Positions 26,575 through 35,236 are shown, counted from the first letter of the stretch. The stretch: 38,212 nucleotides of DNA from Saprospiraceae bacterium (GCA_020630555.1 JAHDBE010000005.1:329-38540), one strand, 5' to 3'. The notes: generated by a model from the letters alone, not told the origin. Program-made: numbers and translations.

Positions 26575-27348
26575 ATGCAGCTTGTTACTATAACGACAGA
26601 TTTTGGAACGAGTGATCATTATGTCGCAGTGCTTAAAGGAAATATCCTAAGTAAAAAACAGGATCTACAGATTATTGATGTATCTCATGATATTGATGCC
26701 CATGATATTGTTCAGGCCGCTTTTCATGTTTCTAATACCTTTAGAACTTTTCCGAAGGGAACAATACACGTAGTCGCTGTATACAATTATTACGATCCTA
26801 ATTTTGAGTTTATAGCCTTTGAAAAGGATGGATATTACTTTATAGGTCCGAACAATGGCATTTTTTCATTGGTGTTTGATGATATAAATCCAAGTTCGGT
26901 TCACAAAGTGGATTACGACAACGAAAAAGATTATAAAATCCAACAAATTATCTCACATGCCGTAGCCTGTTTTGCACATGGATTAGGAATGACTGAGATG
27001 GGTCCTGTTGTCGATCGATTTTCGACGAAAATTGGTATTCAACCCGTTGTTACAAGCGATCAAATCCGAGCAACGATTATCCATATTGACCATTTTGAAA
27101 ATGTCGTGGTCAATTTAAAAGAAGAGGAGTTCGAACGAATAAGAGCAGGCAGGAAATTTTCAATCTACTACCAACAGAACGATCCAGTTACTCGGATAAA
27201 TCGAAGTTACCACGAAGCACATATAGGGGATGTCTTATGTTGTTTTAATGCAGCAGGATATTTAGAGATTGCGATAAATATGGGACGAGCAGCAAGTCTC
27301 CTGGGTTTACGAAAAAATGAGACTATTCAAATAAATTTTTACGAATGA
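26575..27348 (+). CDS. SAM hydroxide adenosyltransferase (DUF62/chlorinase-like SAM hydrolase)
   Basis: A 257-residue enzyme of the fluorinase/chlorinase superfamily. The non-halogenating members hydrolyse S-adenosylmethionine to adenosine and methionine. It begins with the hallmark TITTDFGTSDHYVAVLKG and continues with IIDVSHDIDAHDIVQAAF, VHVV-type strands, IGPNNGIFSLVF and IHIDHFENVVVNL. I cannot see the chlorinase-specific insertion, so the hydrolase role is preferred; this is inference. The stop overlaps the start of the ABM gene by four bases (ATGA). It starts divergently from phoH with a 171-base gap. Confidence 0.93.
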   Translation: MQLVTITTDFGTSDHYVAVLKGNILSKKQDLQIIDVSHDIDAHDIVQAAFHVSNTFRTFPKGTIHVVAVYNYYDPNFEFIAFEKDGYYFIGPNNGIFSLVFDDINPSSVHKVDYDNEKDYKIQQIISHAVACFAHGLGMTEMGPVVDRFSTKIGIQPVVTSDQIRATIIHIDHFENVVVNLKEEEFERIRAGRKFSIYYQQNDPVTRINRSYHEAHIGDVLCCFNAAGYLEIAINMGRAASLLGLRKNETIQINFYE

Positions 27349-27641
27349 TTAAGCGGGTAGTCCGAATGAGTTTTCATCCGGAAAGAGTCGACGATTTTCT
27401 TAAAATGTTTGAAGAAATTAAAGAAAAGATCAGAGGCCAAGAAGGATGTTTAAGATTAGAATTGCTCCAAGACATTCATGAACAACATGTGTTTTTCACC
27501 TATAGTTTTTGGGAAAACGAAACCGCATTAAACGCCTATCGACATACTGACTTATTTGCAGAGGTGTGGAAAAAAACCAAATCAAAATTTAATGATAAAC
27601 CCATGGCATGGTCTCTTGAATCTAAAATCGAAATAGAGTGA
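27345..27641 (+). CDS. Antibiotic biosynthesis monooxygenase (ABM)-domain protein
   Basis: A 98-residue dimeric alpha-beta barrel (ferredoxin-like) protein. Typical family sequence is seen in RMSFHPERVDDFLKMFEEIK, GQEGCLRLELLQDIHEQHVF and FFTYSFWENETALNAYRHTD. ABM proteins include quinol monooxygenases and haem-degrading enzymes, so the substrate is open. It sits between the SAM hydrolase and aroB with start and stop overlaps on both sides, indicating coupled translation. Confidence 0.92.
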   Translation: MIKRVVRMSFHPERVDDFLKMFEEIKEKIRGQEGCLRLELLQDIHEQHVFFTYSFWENETALNAYRHTDLFAEVWKKTKSKFNDKPMAWSLESKIEIE

Positions 27642-28687
27642 TGCTTCGATGTTCGACATATGAGATCCACTTTGGAAATTGGTCCGCATTGAATCATTTA
27701 TTGGACCATCAGAATTACAGTGCGATTACTGTTTTAGTGGATGACAATACAGAAAAAAATTGCCTTCCAATTTTTAAAGACTCTGTCCGCATTGATGATT
27801 TTCATATCATATGTATTCCGCCAGGAGAGCTACATAAAAACATCAATCTTTGTAATAAGATATGGGAGGAGATGAGTGCCCTTGGTATGGATCGACATTC
27901 CTTATTGATAAATCTTGGTGGAGGTGTTATTGGAGACATGGGAGGTTTTTGTGCTTCTTGTTATATGCGAGGAATTGATTTCGTTCAGATTCCTACGAGC
28001 CTATTGTCGATGACGGATTCTTCAGTGGGTGGAAAATTAGGTGTCGATTTTAAGGATTTAAAAAATTTAATTGGATTGTTTGGCGACCCGAAAATGGTTT
28101 TAATCGAAGATCGTTTTTTATCAACTTTGCCTTTCGGCGAATTAAAAAGCGGATTCGCGGAGAGCCTAAAACACGCCTTGATCAATGATGATGATTTTTG
28201 GGAAAAATTAATTAAGCTAGATTTAAGCGATTATAAGGCGTGGAATTCATTAATTAAACACTCTGTATCTATAAAATTAGGCGTAGTTAAAGAAGATCCA
28301 CATGAAATTGGATTACGTAAAATTTTAAATTTTGGACATACCATTGGGCATGCAGTAGAATCCTTGAAACTGCAGGAAGGAAATCCTTTAAAACATGGTG
28401 AGGCAGTCGCATTGGGTATGATCATTGAATCTTTTTTGGCGGAAGCCAAAGGACAATTAAAAAAAGAAGATTGTCTGAGAATAGAAGCTGGCATTGATCA
28501 ATTTTTCGAAAGAGTAGAAATCAGACCTGAACACTTCGATACGATCGTTAATCGCATGAAGTCCGATAAAAAAAATCATTCCGGCACGATTCGAGCCGCA
28601 TTGGTAAATCGCATCGGACAGTGTGAATATGACATAGAAATTCACCCAACGGAAATTAAATCTGCCCTACAGAGATACAGTTCTTAA
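27641..28687 (+). CDS. aroB: 3-dehydroquinate synthase
   Basis: NAD- and metal-dependent enzyme of the second shikimate pathway step. NAD binding is indicated by NLGGGVIGDMGGFCASCYMR, which leads into QIPTSLLSMTDSSVGGKLGV. The metal-binding histidines are expected in GHTIGHAVE and near LKHGEAVALG. Length is 348 residues, close to the family norm. A GTG at 27638 directly precedes the ATG at 27641; I choose the ATG. The start base overlaps the ABM stop. Two repeats are associated: a TTGGCGGAAGCC inside the gene (28436) and TTGGCGAAAGCC six bases after the stop (28694). Confidence 0.97.
   Translation: MLRCSTYEIHFGNWSALNHLLDHQNYSAITVLVDDNTEKNCLPIFKDSVRIDDFHIICIPPGELHKNINLCNKIWEEMSALGMDRHSLLINLGGGVIGDMGGFCASCYMRGIDFVQIPTSLLSMTDSSVGGKLGVDFKDLKNLIGLFGDPKMVLIEDRFLSTLPFGELKSGFAESLKHALINDDDFWEKLIKLDLSDYKAWNSLIKHSVSIKLGVVKEDPHEIGLRKILNFGHTIGHAVESLKLQEGNPLKHGEAVALGMIIESFLAEAKGQLKKEDCLRIEAGIDQFFERVEIRPEHFDTIVNRMKSDKKNHSGTIRAALVNRIGQCEYDIEIHPTEIKSALQRYSS
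28436..28447 (+). repeat. Dodecamer variant TTGGCGGAAGCC (GGAA loop) in aroB
   Basis: Member of TTGRCGRAAGYC with a GGAA loop; with its two downstream A residues it forms a perfect 5-bp stem (TTGGC/GCCAA). It is sense to aroB and encodes LAEA. Confidence 0.6.
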
Positions 28688-28693
28688 ATCACA

Positions 28694-28707
28694 TTGGCGA
28701 AAGCCAA
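28694..28707 (+). repeat. Dodecamer repeat TTGGCGAAAGCC with full 5-bp stem, after aroB
   Basis: Intergenic copy, six bases after the aroB stop. TTGGC pairs with GCCAA around GAAA, a perfect five-pair GNRA hairpin. No T-run follows. It may lie in the 3' end of the aroB message. Confidence 0.75.
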
Positions 28708-28831
28708 CGAATACTCGAAAATCCATAACGAATACTCTTTATCCAATAGTTTGAGCTGTTTAACGTTATAATTTGGGTTCGAAATCTAATGATTATATAT
28801 TATAAAAATATGTAATATGTAATCAATTCGA

Positions 28832-28839
28832 TAACTTTG
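28832..28839 (+). promoter_or_regulatory. -7 element of the first class A PBP gene
   Basis: TAACTTTG is a perfect match to TAnnTTTG, 26 bases before the ATG at 28866. No canonical TTTG is seen about 20 bases upstream. The rest of the 178-base gap holds the dodecamer hairpin and AT-rich sequence. Confidence 0.5.
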
Positions 28840-28865
28840 CACTTCAGTGCCCAGATCTATTCTAC

Positions 28866-31376
28866 ATGGCTAAAGCAAAAAAGAAAGAACAAAAAGTAGA
28901 AGGAATTCAGATTCCGTCATCACTCGTAAAATGGGTGTGGATTGCCGCCATGGCGGGTCTCTTAATTTTTATGGCCTTGCTTGTTTTGGTGTCCTACACT
29001 AAAATGCCAGATTCTCAGGAGTTAGAGAATCCACGTTTTGAATATGCCTCCTATGTTTACTCCGATGATATGGAACTCATGGGTAAGTACTATCGCTATA
29101 ATCGTGATTGGGTGACATACGATGAACTGAATCCTCATCTTGTGAATGCTCTAGTAGCTACTGAGGATGAACGCTTTTACAGCCACAATGGAATCGATTT
29201 AAAAGGTACGATTCGAGCGATGGTGTTTTTAGGAAAAAGGGGTGGTGCGAGTACGATTTCACAGCAATTGGCTAAGCTGTTTTTTACGAATCGTTCCTCA
29301 AATTTTGTTAAACGTGTTTGGCAAAAAATGAAGGAATGGGTCATCGCAGTAGAATTTGAAAAACGCTACACTAAAAATGAGATCATAGCTATGTACCTCA
29401 ATAAATTTGAGTACAACTATGGCGCCCACGGTGTTGAAGCAGCGGCCCAAACTTATTTCGGAAAAAAACAAAGTAAGTTGGATTTAGAAGAAGCCGCCGT
29501 ACTTATTGGGATGCTTAAAAATCCATCTTTATATAATCCTAAACGATTTCCAGAACGTGCTCAAAGTCGCAGAAATGTGGTTTTAAGTCAAATGAGGAAA
29601 AATGGATACATCACCAAGGAAGAGTATAACCAACTTAAAACAATAGCTTTAGATAATTCTAAATTTAAAAGACAAGAAACATATGATGGTCTGGCCCCGT
29701 ATTTTAGAGCAGAATTAACCAACCAACTTCGAGATCTCCTCGAAAATGAAAAGATTACCAAACCTGATGGAACCAAATACAATCTGTATATAGATGGTCT
29801 AAAAATTTATACAACATTAGATTCTCGTATGCAAGCACATGCAGAGAAAGCCATGTTTAAACATATGAAATCCTTACAAGAAAGATACTTTAATCGATGG
29901 GAGGGAATGGATCCGTGGAAATACGATGCAGACGATTCACAACTGAAAATTCGACGAGAATCTTTAAATCGGATGGTTAGAGAATCAGACAGATATCGTA
30001 CAATTCGCAAAAAATATTTATCCGAAATCATTACGCAAATAGGTAAGGAGGTGGAAGGTAGTAAATGGAGAGATATCGATATTCAGCGTATGCTGCGCCA
30101 ATCAAAAAACGATACGCATTTTAAACAGCTTATTCGAGATAAAGTGATCACAAAAAAGCAAGCCAAGGTGTATGAACAGATTATGGCTAGAGAGGATTAC
30201 AAAACCTTGAGAAAGCAGTGGAACGCCCTTCAATCCAAAGCGAAAAAGGTTTTTAATACCAAAAGAACAATGCAGGTTTTTGCGTACAACGATAAAGGAT
30301 ATAAAGTGGTCAACATGACCCCAATGGATTCGATTAAATATCATCGAATGCATATGCAATTAGGATCTGTTTCCATAGAGCCACAAACTGGTTTTGTGAA
30401 AACCTGGGTAGGCGGTATTGATTATGATTATTTTAAGTTTGATCATGTAAATGACAAAAACAGACGACAGATTGGTTCGACCTTTAAGCCTTTTGTTTAC
30501 GCCACAGCCATTTCCAATTTAGCGTTTTCACCCTGTTATCGAGTGGAGGATAAACAATATACTATACCGGCGAATGACCCAGATTTTCGTCTCAGTAAGG
30601 CGTATTCGCCGAAGAATTCGAAGGACTTTACTAATCAAATGGTCACTTTAAAAGACGGTATGAAGAATTCTATGAATTCTGTCTCTTTGTTTTTAATGAT
30701 GCAGTTAGGTAATGTTTCTATAGTCAAGGATTTGACCACTAATATGGGTATACCTTCTTCTAAAATTCCTGACTATCCATCCATTTGTTTGGGTGCGGCA
30801 GACTTATCGGTAATTGAAATGGCCGGTGCTTATACCACTTTTGCAAATAACGGCGTCTATTCCAAACCTATATTCATAAAAGAGATTCGAGATAAAAATG
30901 GAAAGTTGATTTACAAAGCAGTCCCCGAACAAAAAAAGGCGATTGCTCCACATTACAACTATGCTATGGTTAATATGCTTCAGCATGCTACGAATCATTT
31001 GTCCGGACAATTGAATACGAGTTTTGGAGGAAAAACCGGAACCACTAATGATCATCGCGATGGGTGGTTTATGGGTATAACGCCTAATTTGGTCGTCGGC
31101 ACTTGGGTCGGTGGAGAAGATCAATGGATTCGTTTTAGAAGCATAGGTGATGGACAAGGTGGGGTCATGGCACGACCATTTTTCTTTGATTTTATGCAAA
31201 GAGTTGAGCGTGATCGTGCCTTAGGATTTGATACGAGTGCTGAGTTTGTAGTCCCGGATGGAGAAGGTATTGAATTAGATTGTTCGGCCTATGCTGAACT
31301 TATTGAACAAGAAGTCGAAGACGAACCTGACTTAGAAGAATTTAGTCGGGATGATGAGTTTGATGAAGATTTTTAA
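28866..31376 (+). CDS. Class A penicillin-binding protein (PBP1a-type transglycosylase/transpeptidase)
   Basis: Builds peptidoglycan strands and cross-links them in the periplasm. One membrane anchor lies at about 21-45. The GT51 transglycosylase domain shows ATEDERFYSHNGID (catalytic Glu100) and GGASTISQQLAKLFF. The transpeptidase domain has Ser538 in GSTFKPFVYA (SxxK), SMN at 602-604 and KTG at 723-725. A charged helical insert of about 140 residues (roughly 340-480) precedes the transpeptidase. The C-terminus is a strongly acidic tail ending DDEFDEDF. 836 residues. A paralogue lies at 32603. The stop overlaps that of the gene on the opposite strand by sharing TTAA (31373-31376). Gene symbol is left blank because PBP1a and PBP1b cannot be separated. 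Confidence 0.96.
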   Translation: MAKAKKKEQKVEGIQIPSSLVKWVWIAAMAGLLIFMALLVLVSYTKMPDSQELENPRFEYASYVYSDDMELMGKYYRYNRDWVTYDELNPHLVNALVATEDERFYSHNGIDLKGTIRAMVFLGKRGGASTISQQLAKLFFTNRSSNFVKRVWQKMKEWVIAVEFEKRYTKNEIIAMYLNKFEYNYGAHGVEAAAQTYFGKKQSKLDLEEAAVLIGMLKNPSLYNPKRFPERAQSRRNVVLSQMRKNGYITKEEYNQLKTIALDNSKFKRQETYDGLAPYFRAELTNQLRDLLENEKITKPDGTKYNLYIDGLKIYTTLDSRMQAHAEKAMFKHMKSLQERYFNRWEGMDPWKYDADDSQLKIRRESLNRMVRESDRYRTIRKKYLSEIITQIGKEVEGSKWRDIDIQRMLRQSKNDTHFKQLIRDKVITKKQAKVYEQIMAREDYKTLRKQWNALQSKAKKVFNTKRTMQVFAYNDKGYKVVNMTPMDSIKYHRMHMQLGSVSIEPQTGFVKTWVGGIDYDYFKFDHVNDKNRRQIGSTFKPFVYATAISNLAFSPCYRVEDKQYTIPANDPDFRLSKAYSPKNSKDFTNQMVTLKDGMKNSMNSVSLFLMMQLGNVSIVKDLTTNMGIPSSKIPDYPSICLGAADLSVIEMAGAYTTFANNGVYSKPIFIKEIRDKNGKLIYKAVPEQKKAIAPHYNYAMVNMLQHATNHLSGQLNTSFGGKTGTTNDHRDGWFMGITPNLVVGTWVGGEDQWIRFRSIGDGQGGVMARPFFFDFMQRVERDRALGFDTSAEFVVPDGEGIELDCSAYAELIEQEVEDEPDLEEFSRDDEFDEDF

Positions 31377-32530
31377 TCGACTTTCGTCAAAGGGGAAAAG
31401 ACTAAGCTATAATGCTTTATCGTTTTCCAATCCTCTTTTCCTTTTTTCCTATTTATTTTATAACTCGATGGAACGGATTTGAATGGGTTTGGAATGATCT
31501 TAGGAAAAATGTAGTTTGATTCTGCAAAAAACCTGTTCAGAATAGGTCTGCGATATTGATTATAATAATCAAGGTTTACGTCTATAGGAGGCCATAAAAC
31601 ATTTTTCATTTGGGGATACTCATAATCGATTGTTCTTCTAAATTCCTTGTTATATTCTTTAACATAATGAATCTGTTGTTTTACCTCTGAACCTTCGTAG
31701 ACGTATTCATAGAAATATTCATTTTGACCTTCGATTATTAAGATTTTAAATAATCGATCCAAATGGTCATATGAGTAGCTTGTGGTTTTCTCTACTTCAA
31801 ATTCGTTTGTGAGAGAATCACACACTCCAATTTCTAGCTCAGTAAGTTGTCCTTTCTGATTATACCTTAAATTGAAAGTTTTTCCATGACGTAAAATCTT
31901 ACTTGGGGAATGAAAATCATTCTGATAGTATAATTCCGTCATTATACTCTTATTATCTCGAATAGACGTGATTTTAACAAGACGATTTAACTCATCATAT
32001 TTATAAGTTTTGCTTCCGGTTTTGGTAATAGAATCATTGTAAAAAAAAGTATTCTTTACTTGAGAAATGTCTCCATTTTCAGTGTAATAAAAATCTGTTT
32101 TTTCCAAATTAAAGTAATTCCCTAGAGTATAATCCGAACTACTTGAACTGATCTGACCATTTTTATTATACCCGTTAATAATGGTTACCGGTGTTAGATT
32201 ACAATCACCTCTTTGTCTTAATTCTTTAAGGATGTTTTGGTTTTTATCCAAGGTGTAGTTTATAGTATTCGATAAACGCAAGTCTTTTTGGAAAAGAGAA
32301 TGGTCGGAATAAGTTGTCTTCTTGACTAATGCCTTTGAGGAATTATAGTCTAGAACAACTATGGATTCATGTTTTAATTCGGTTCGATTATATTTTGCAG
32401 TATACATATGAACACTGTCGACGACGTAAATAATATCTTGATCAAGTGTATCGAGTTTCTGAGCATCTGCATTATTACTAAGCAAGATTATTACAAAAAA
32501 ACACAGGCTTAAAATTATTCTATAATTCAT
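31373..32530 (-). CDS. Secreted protein with YD-repeat-like motifs, function unknown
   Basis: A 385-residue exported protein. The signal peptide covers about 1-23 (MNYRIILSLCFFVIILLSNN, then ADA-Q). The mature part has spaced strands with YKYDELNRLVKITS, YNQKGQLTELE, YSYDHLDRLFKIL and FYYTENGDISQVK. These resemble the YD/RHS-type beta repeat found in secreted proteins, but they are few and no toxin or cleavage motif is visible. No T9SS sorting domain is seen at its end (SLVFSPLTKVD). It is on the minus strand between two class A PBPs. A link with cell-wall synthesis is possible only by position. A dodecamer lies over its last codons. Confidence 0.6.
   Translation of the reverse strand: MNYRIILSLCFFVIILLSNNADAQKLDTLDQDIIYVVDSVHMYTAKYNRTELKHESIVVLDYNSSKALVKKTTYSDHSLFQKDLRLSNTINYTLDKNQNILKELRQRGDCNLTPVTIINGYNKNGQISSSSSDYTLGNYFNLEKTDFYYTENGDISQVKNTFFYNDSITKTGSKTYKYDELNRLVKITSIRDNKSIMTELYYQNDFHSPSKILRHGKTFNLRYNQKGQLTELEIGVCDSLTNEFEVEKTTSYSYDHLDRLFKILIIEGQNEYFYEYVYEGSEVKQQIHYVKEYNKEFRRTIDYEYPQMKNVLWPPIDVNLDYYNQYRRPILNRFFAESNYIFPKIIPNPFKSVPSSYKINRKKGKEDWKTIKHYSLVFSPLTKVD
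31379..31390 (-). repeat. Dodecamer repeat TTGACGAAAGTC at the PBP / YD-like gene junction
   Basis: Exact A/T-subtype copy. It encodes LTKV in the last codons of the minus-strand gene and begins two bases after the stop of the plus-strand PBP gene, so it lies at the end of both messages. Confidence 0.7.
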
Positions 32531-32602
32531 ACACTGATAAAATTAGATCATTTTTAGATTAGTTCCGTTGCCTGAAAAATCTTATTTACCTTTAGGCTCT
32601 TT

Positions 32603-35218
32603 ATGACTGACGAGAATACGCATATAGAATCAGCACCTAAAAGTAGAAGGTGGTTAAAGTGGATCACATGGCTATTATGGCTAGGAGTGATTACTGGGAC
32701 GATATTTGGTGTTGTCTTGTTTTACAATTTATCAAAATCGGATTTGCCTTCTTTTGAGCAGCTTGAAAATCCTCAATACGATTTGGCATCAGTTATTTAT
32801 GATGTTAATGGTAATTCCTTTGGTAAATACTATGTAGAGAATCGCGAACCAGTAATTTATGAGGAAATTTCTCCACTGGTTTTACAAGCTTTATTAGCGA
32901 CTGAAGATGAACGATTCTATAGCCATAGTGGGATAGATTTGGAAGCTTTATTTAGGGTATTGACCAAAACAGTATTGCTCCAAAAAGGAGAAAGTGGAGG
33001 AGGAAGTACGATAACTCAGCAGCTAGCTAAACTTCTTTTCGATCGTCCTAATTTGTCTGGGATGTCTTCATTTAAAAGGGCCCTGAAGTTAGTTGAGGTA
33101 AAGTTAAAGGAGTGGATAACTGCGACACGATTAGAAAAGAGCTACACGAAAGAGGAAATAATAACGATGTATCTAAACAAGTTTGAGTTCATTAATGGAG
33201 CCCATGGAATTCAAGCTGCAGCTGAAACATATTTTGGAAAAAGGCAAGAAGATTTAAAAGTAGAGGAAGCCGCTACTTTGGTTGGGATGTTAAAAAATCC
33301 CTCATTGTATAATCCTCGTCGATTTCCAGAAAAATCAAAATCAAGACGAAACATCGTTTTGAGCCAAATGGTCAAGGCAGAAAAATTGGCGAAAGCCGCC
33401 TATGATACCCTGAAAATTCAGGATGTCAATATGGATAATTTTAAAAGGACAACCCAAAGTGAAGGTCCCGCACCATATTTCAGATCTGAACTGACTAAAT
33501 ATATACGTGATTTATTTAATGAGCAAGGTATTGTAAAGCCAGACGGAAGTAAATACAATGTTTACACGGATGGATTAAAGATTTATACAACCATAGATTT
33601 ACGATATCAAGCCCATGCGGAAAATGCGGTAAAGGAGCACATGAAATGGAATCAGGATCGCTACTGGAATGTGTGGAAAGGGAGGAATCCTTGGACCTAT
33701 GATGCCGATGAAGTACAAAGAGAAATTCGCAGAGACATCTTAGAGAGGCGCGTTAAAAGTTCAGAACGCTATCTAGATTTACGCGAACGACAATTGGGTG
33801 AAACTATTTCCAAAATTAGAGAGAAATACAACGATTTACCCTTATCCGATAATGTGATCAAAACTCTCATTAGAGTTAAAGATGGAAAAATCAAGTTGCG
33901 TGGCGCCATTAACCAAGACAAGCTTGATAAGGCATTCGAAAAGGATTACGAAGATCTATTGAATATAAAAGGATGGAATACATTGCGCCAGAAGTGGGAC
34001 AGTTTTCAAGAAACCTACAAGGAGGTATTTAACAAGAAGATCAAAATGATGGTCTTTGATTATAAAACAGGATCTGAAAAGGAGATGGAGATGTCTCCTA
34101 GAGATTCCGTTAAGTTTCACAATCAACACTTACAGGCAGGTATGCTTGCTATGGATCCTAACAATGGCCACATAAAGGCTTGGGTAGGAGGAATTAACCA
34201 TAAATACTTTAAGTATGACCATGTAAATTCAAGGCGACAGGTAGGTTCCACCATAAAGCCTTTTGTCTACGCCACGGCGATCAGCTTACAAGGGATTTCA
34301 CCATGTCAACAGTACGAGGATATACAATATACCATTGCTCCGGGAGACGCTAACTTTGATATGGAGGAAGAATGGTCACCTGCTAATGCTAATGAGAGTT
34401 TTACGGGTAATATGTATAACCTGTATCAAGGATTGTTATACTCGAAAAATAGCATCACAGTAAGGTTGGTTAAAGAGATGGGCTCCGTTTCTGTGATTAG
34501 AGAGTTACTCAGTAATGCAGGCATAGATATTAGTATGATTCATCCTAATGGTCAGCCTGTTGTTCCTAGACTTCCGTCAATATGTCTTGGGGCGCTAGAT
34601 CTTACCCTGACAGAAATGACTGGAGCTTATACGGTTTTTGCGAATAATGGTACGTATACCGAGCCCATATTTTTGGATCGAATAGAGGACAAAAATGGTA
34701 AGGTCATTTACAGAGGTGTAGCCAGTAAAAATGCAGCCATTAACCCATTATATAATGCAGTTATGGTGGACATGCTTAAGAATAATGTAGCTGGAGGATT
34801 TAAGTTTGGTTTAAAAACCAAGACTGGTGGTAAAACGGGTACAACCAATGATTATGCAGATGGATGGTTTATGGGTATAACTCCAAATTTAGTTGTGGGC
34901 ACCTGGGTAGGAGGAGACGATAAGTGGATCCGATTCTTGACTTTGGATGATGGTCAAGGCTATGTGGTAGCCAGACCTATTTTTGAAAAGTTTATGAAGG
35001 CTGTGGAAAAAGATGGAAATATAGCTTTTGACATAACGGCTGATTTTGATCCACCACCTAGTGGTTTTTCAGATTTTGTGGATTGCGCCAAATTTAAGCA
35101 GAAAAAAGTGGAGGATGAGCAAGCTGAAATTATGAAGACCAAGACCTATAACGATGAATTTGAGGAGGAACTAGAAGAGGAGGATTTTGAGGAAGAAGAC
35201 ATGGAGGAAGATTTTTAA
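32603..35218 (+). CDS. Class A penicillin-binding protein, second copy
   Basis: Paralogue of the 28866 gene with the same domain order. A membrane segment lies at about 15-40. The glycosyltransferase has ATEDERFYSHSGID (Glu101) and GGGSTITQQLAKLLF. The transpeptidase has Ser549 in GSTIKPFVYATAIS, SKN at 614-616 and KTG at 744-746. The charged insert before the transpeptidase is conserved in pattern. The tail is even more acidic than in the first copy, with many Glu. 871 residues. Together the two genes and the intervening minus-strand gene suggest a tandem duplication that took up, or was split by, another gene. Two dodecamers lie in this gene (33386 sense, 34569 antisense). The next gene starts 18 bases downstream. 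Confidence 0.96.
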   Translation: MTDENTHIESAPKSRRWLKWITWLLWLGVITGTIFGVVLFYNLSKSDLPSFEQLENPQYDLASVIYDVNGNSFGKYYVENREPVIYEEISPLVLQALLATEDERFYSHSGIDLEALFRVLTKTVLLQKGESGGGSTITQQLAKLLFDRPNLSGMSSFKRALKLVEVKLKEWITATRLEKSYTKEEIITMYLNKFEFINGAHGIQAAAETYFGKRQEDLKVEEAATLVGMLKNPSLYNPRRFPEKSKSRRNIVLSQMVKAEKLAKAAYDTLKIQDVNMDNFKRTTQSEGPAPYFRSELTKYIRDLFNEQGIVKPDGSKYNVYTDGLKIYTTIDLRYQAHAENAVKEHMKWNQDRYWNVWKGRNPWTYDADEVQREIRRDILERRVKSSERYLDLRERQLGETISKIREKYNDLPLSDNVIKTLIRVKDGKIKLRGAINQDKLDKAFEKDYEDLLNIKGWNTLRQKWDSFQETYKEVFNKKIKMMVFDYKTGSEKEMEMSPRDSVKFHNQHLQAGMLAMDPNNGHIKAWVGGINHKYFKYDHVNSRRQVGSTIKPFVYATAISLQGISPCQQYEDIQYTIAPGDANFDMEEEWSPANANESFTGNMYNLYQGLLYSKNSITVRLVKEMGSVSVIRELLSNAGIDISMIHPNGQPVVPRLPSICLGALDLTLTEMTGAYTVFANNGTYTEPIFLDRIEDKNGKVIYRGVASKNAAINPLYNAVMVDMLKNNVAGGFKFGLKTKTGGKTGTTNDYADGWFMGITPNLVVGTWVGGDDKWIRFLTLDDGQGYVVARPIFEKFMKAVEKDGNIAFDITADFDPPPSGFSDFVDCAKFKQKKVEDEQAEIMKTKTYNDEFEEELEEEDFEEEDMEEDF
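33386..33397 (+). repeat. Dodecamer repeat TTGGCGAAAGCC in the second PBP gene
   Basis: Exact G/C-subtype copy in the sense direction; encodes LAKA in the linker after the transglycosylase domain. The other PBP copy has a different sequence there (reads GYITKEEYN at the matching position). Confidence 0.7.
34569..34580 (-). repeat. Dodecamer variant TTGACGGAAGTC, antisense to the second PBP gene
   Basis: GGAA-loop variant on the minus strand, antisense to codons for RLPSI. The protein motif PSICLGA is shared with the first PBP, whose DNA at the same place does not match the dodecamer. Confidence 0.5.
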
Positions 35219-35236
35219 TAACTAACTTTTATAATT

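Noticed and set aside
28129-28138. GCCTTTCGGC in aroB (GCC/GGC stem with GAAA on the other strand)
   Set aside because: It has a similar hairpin but lacks the TTGRC 5' sequence, so it does not meet the family pattern.
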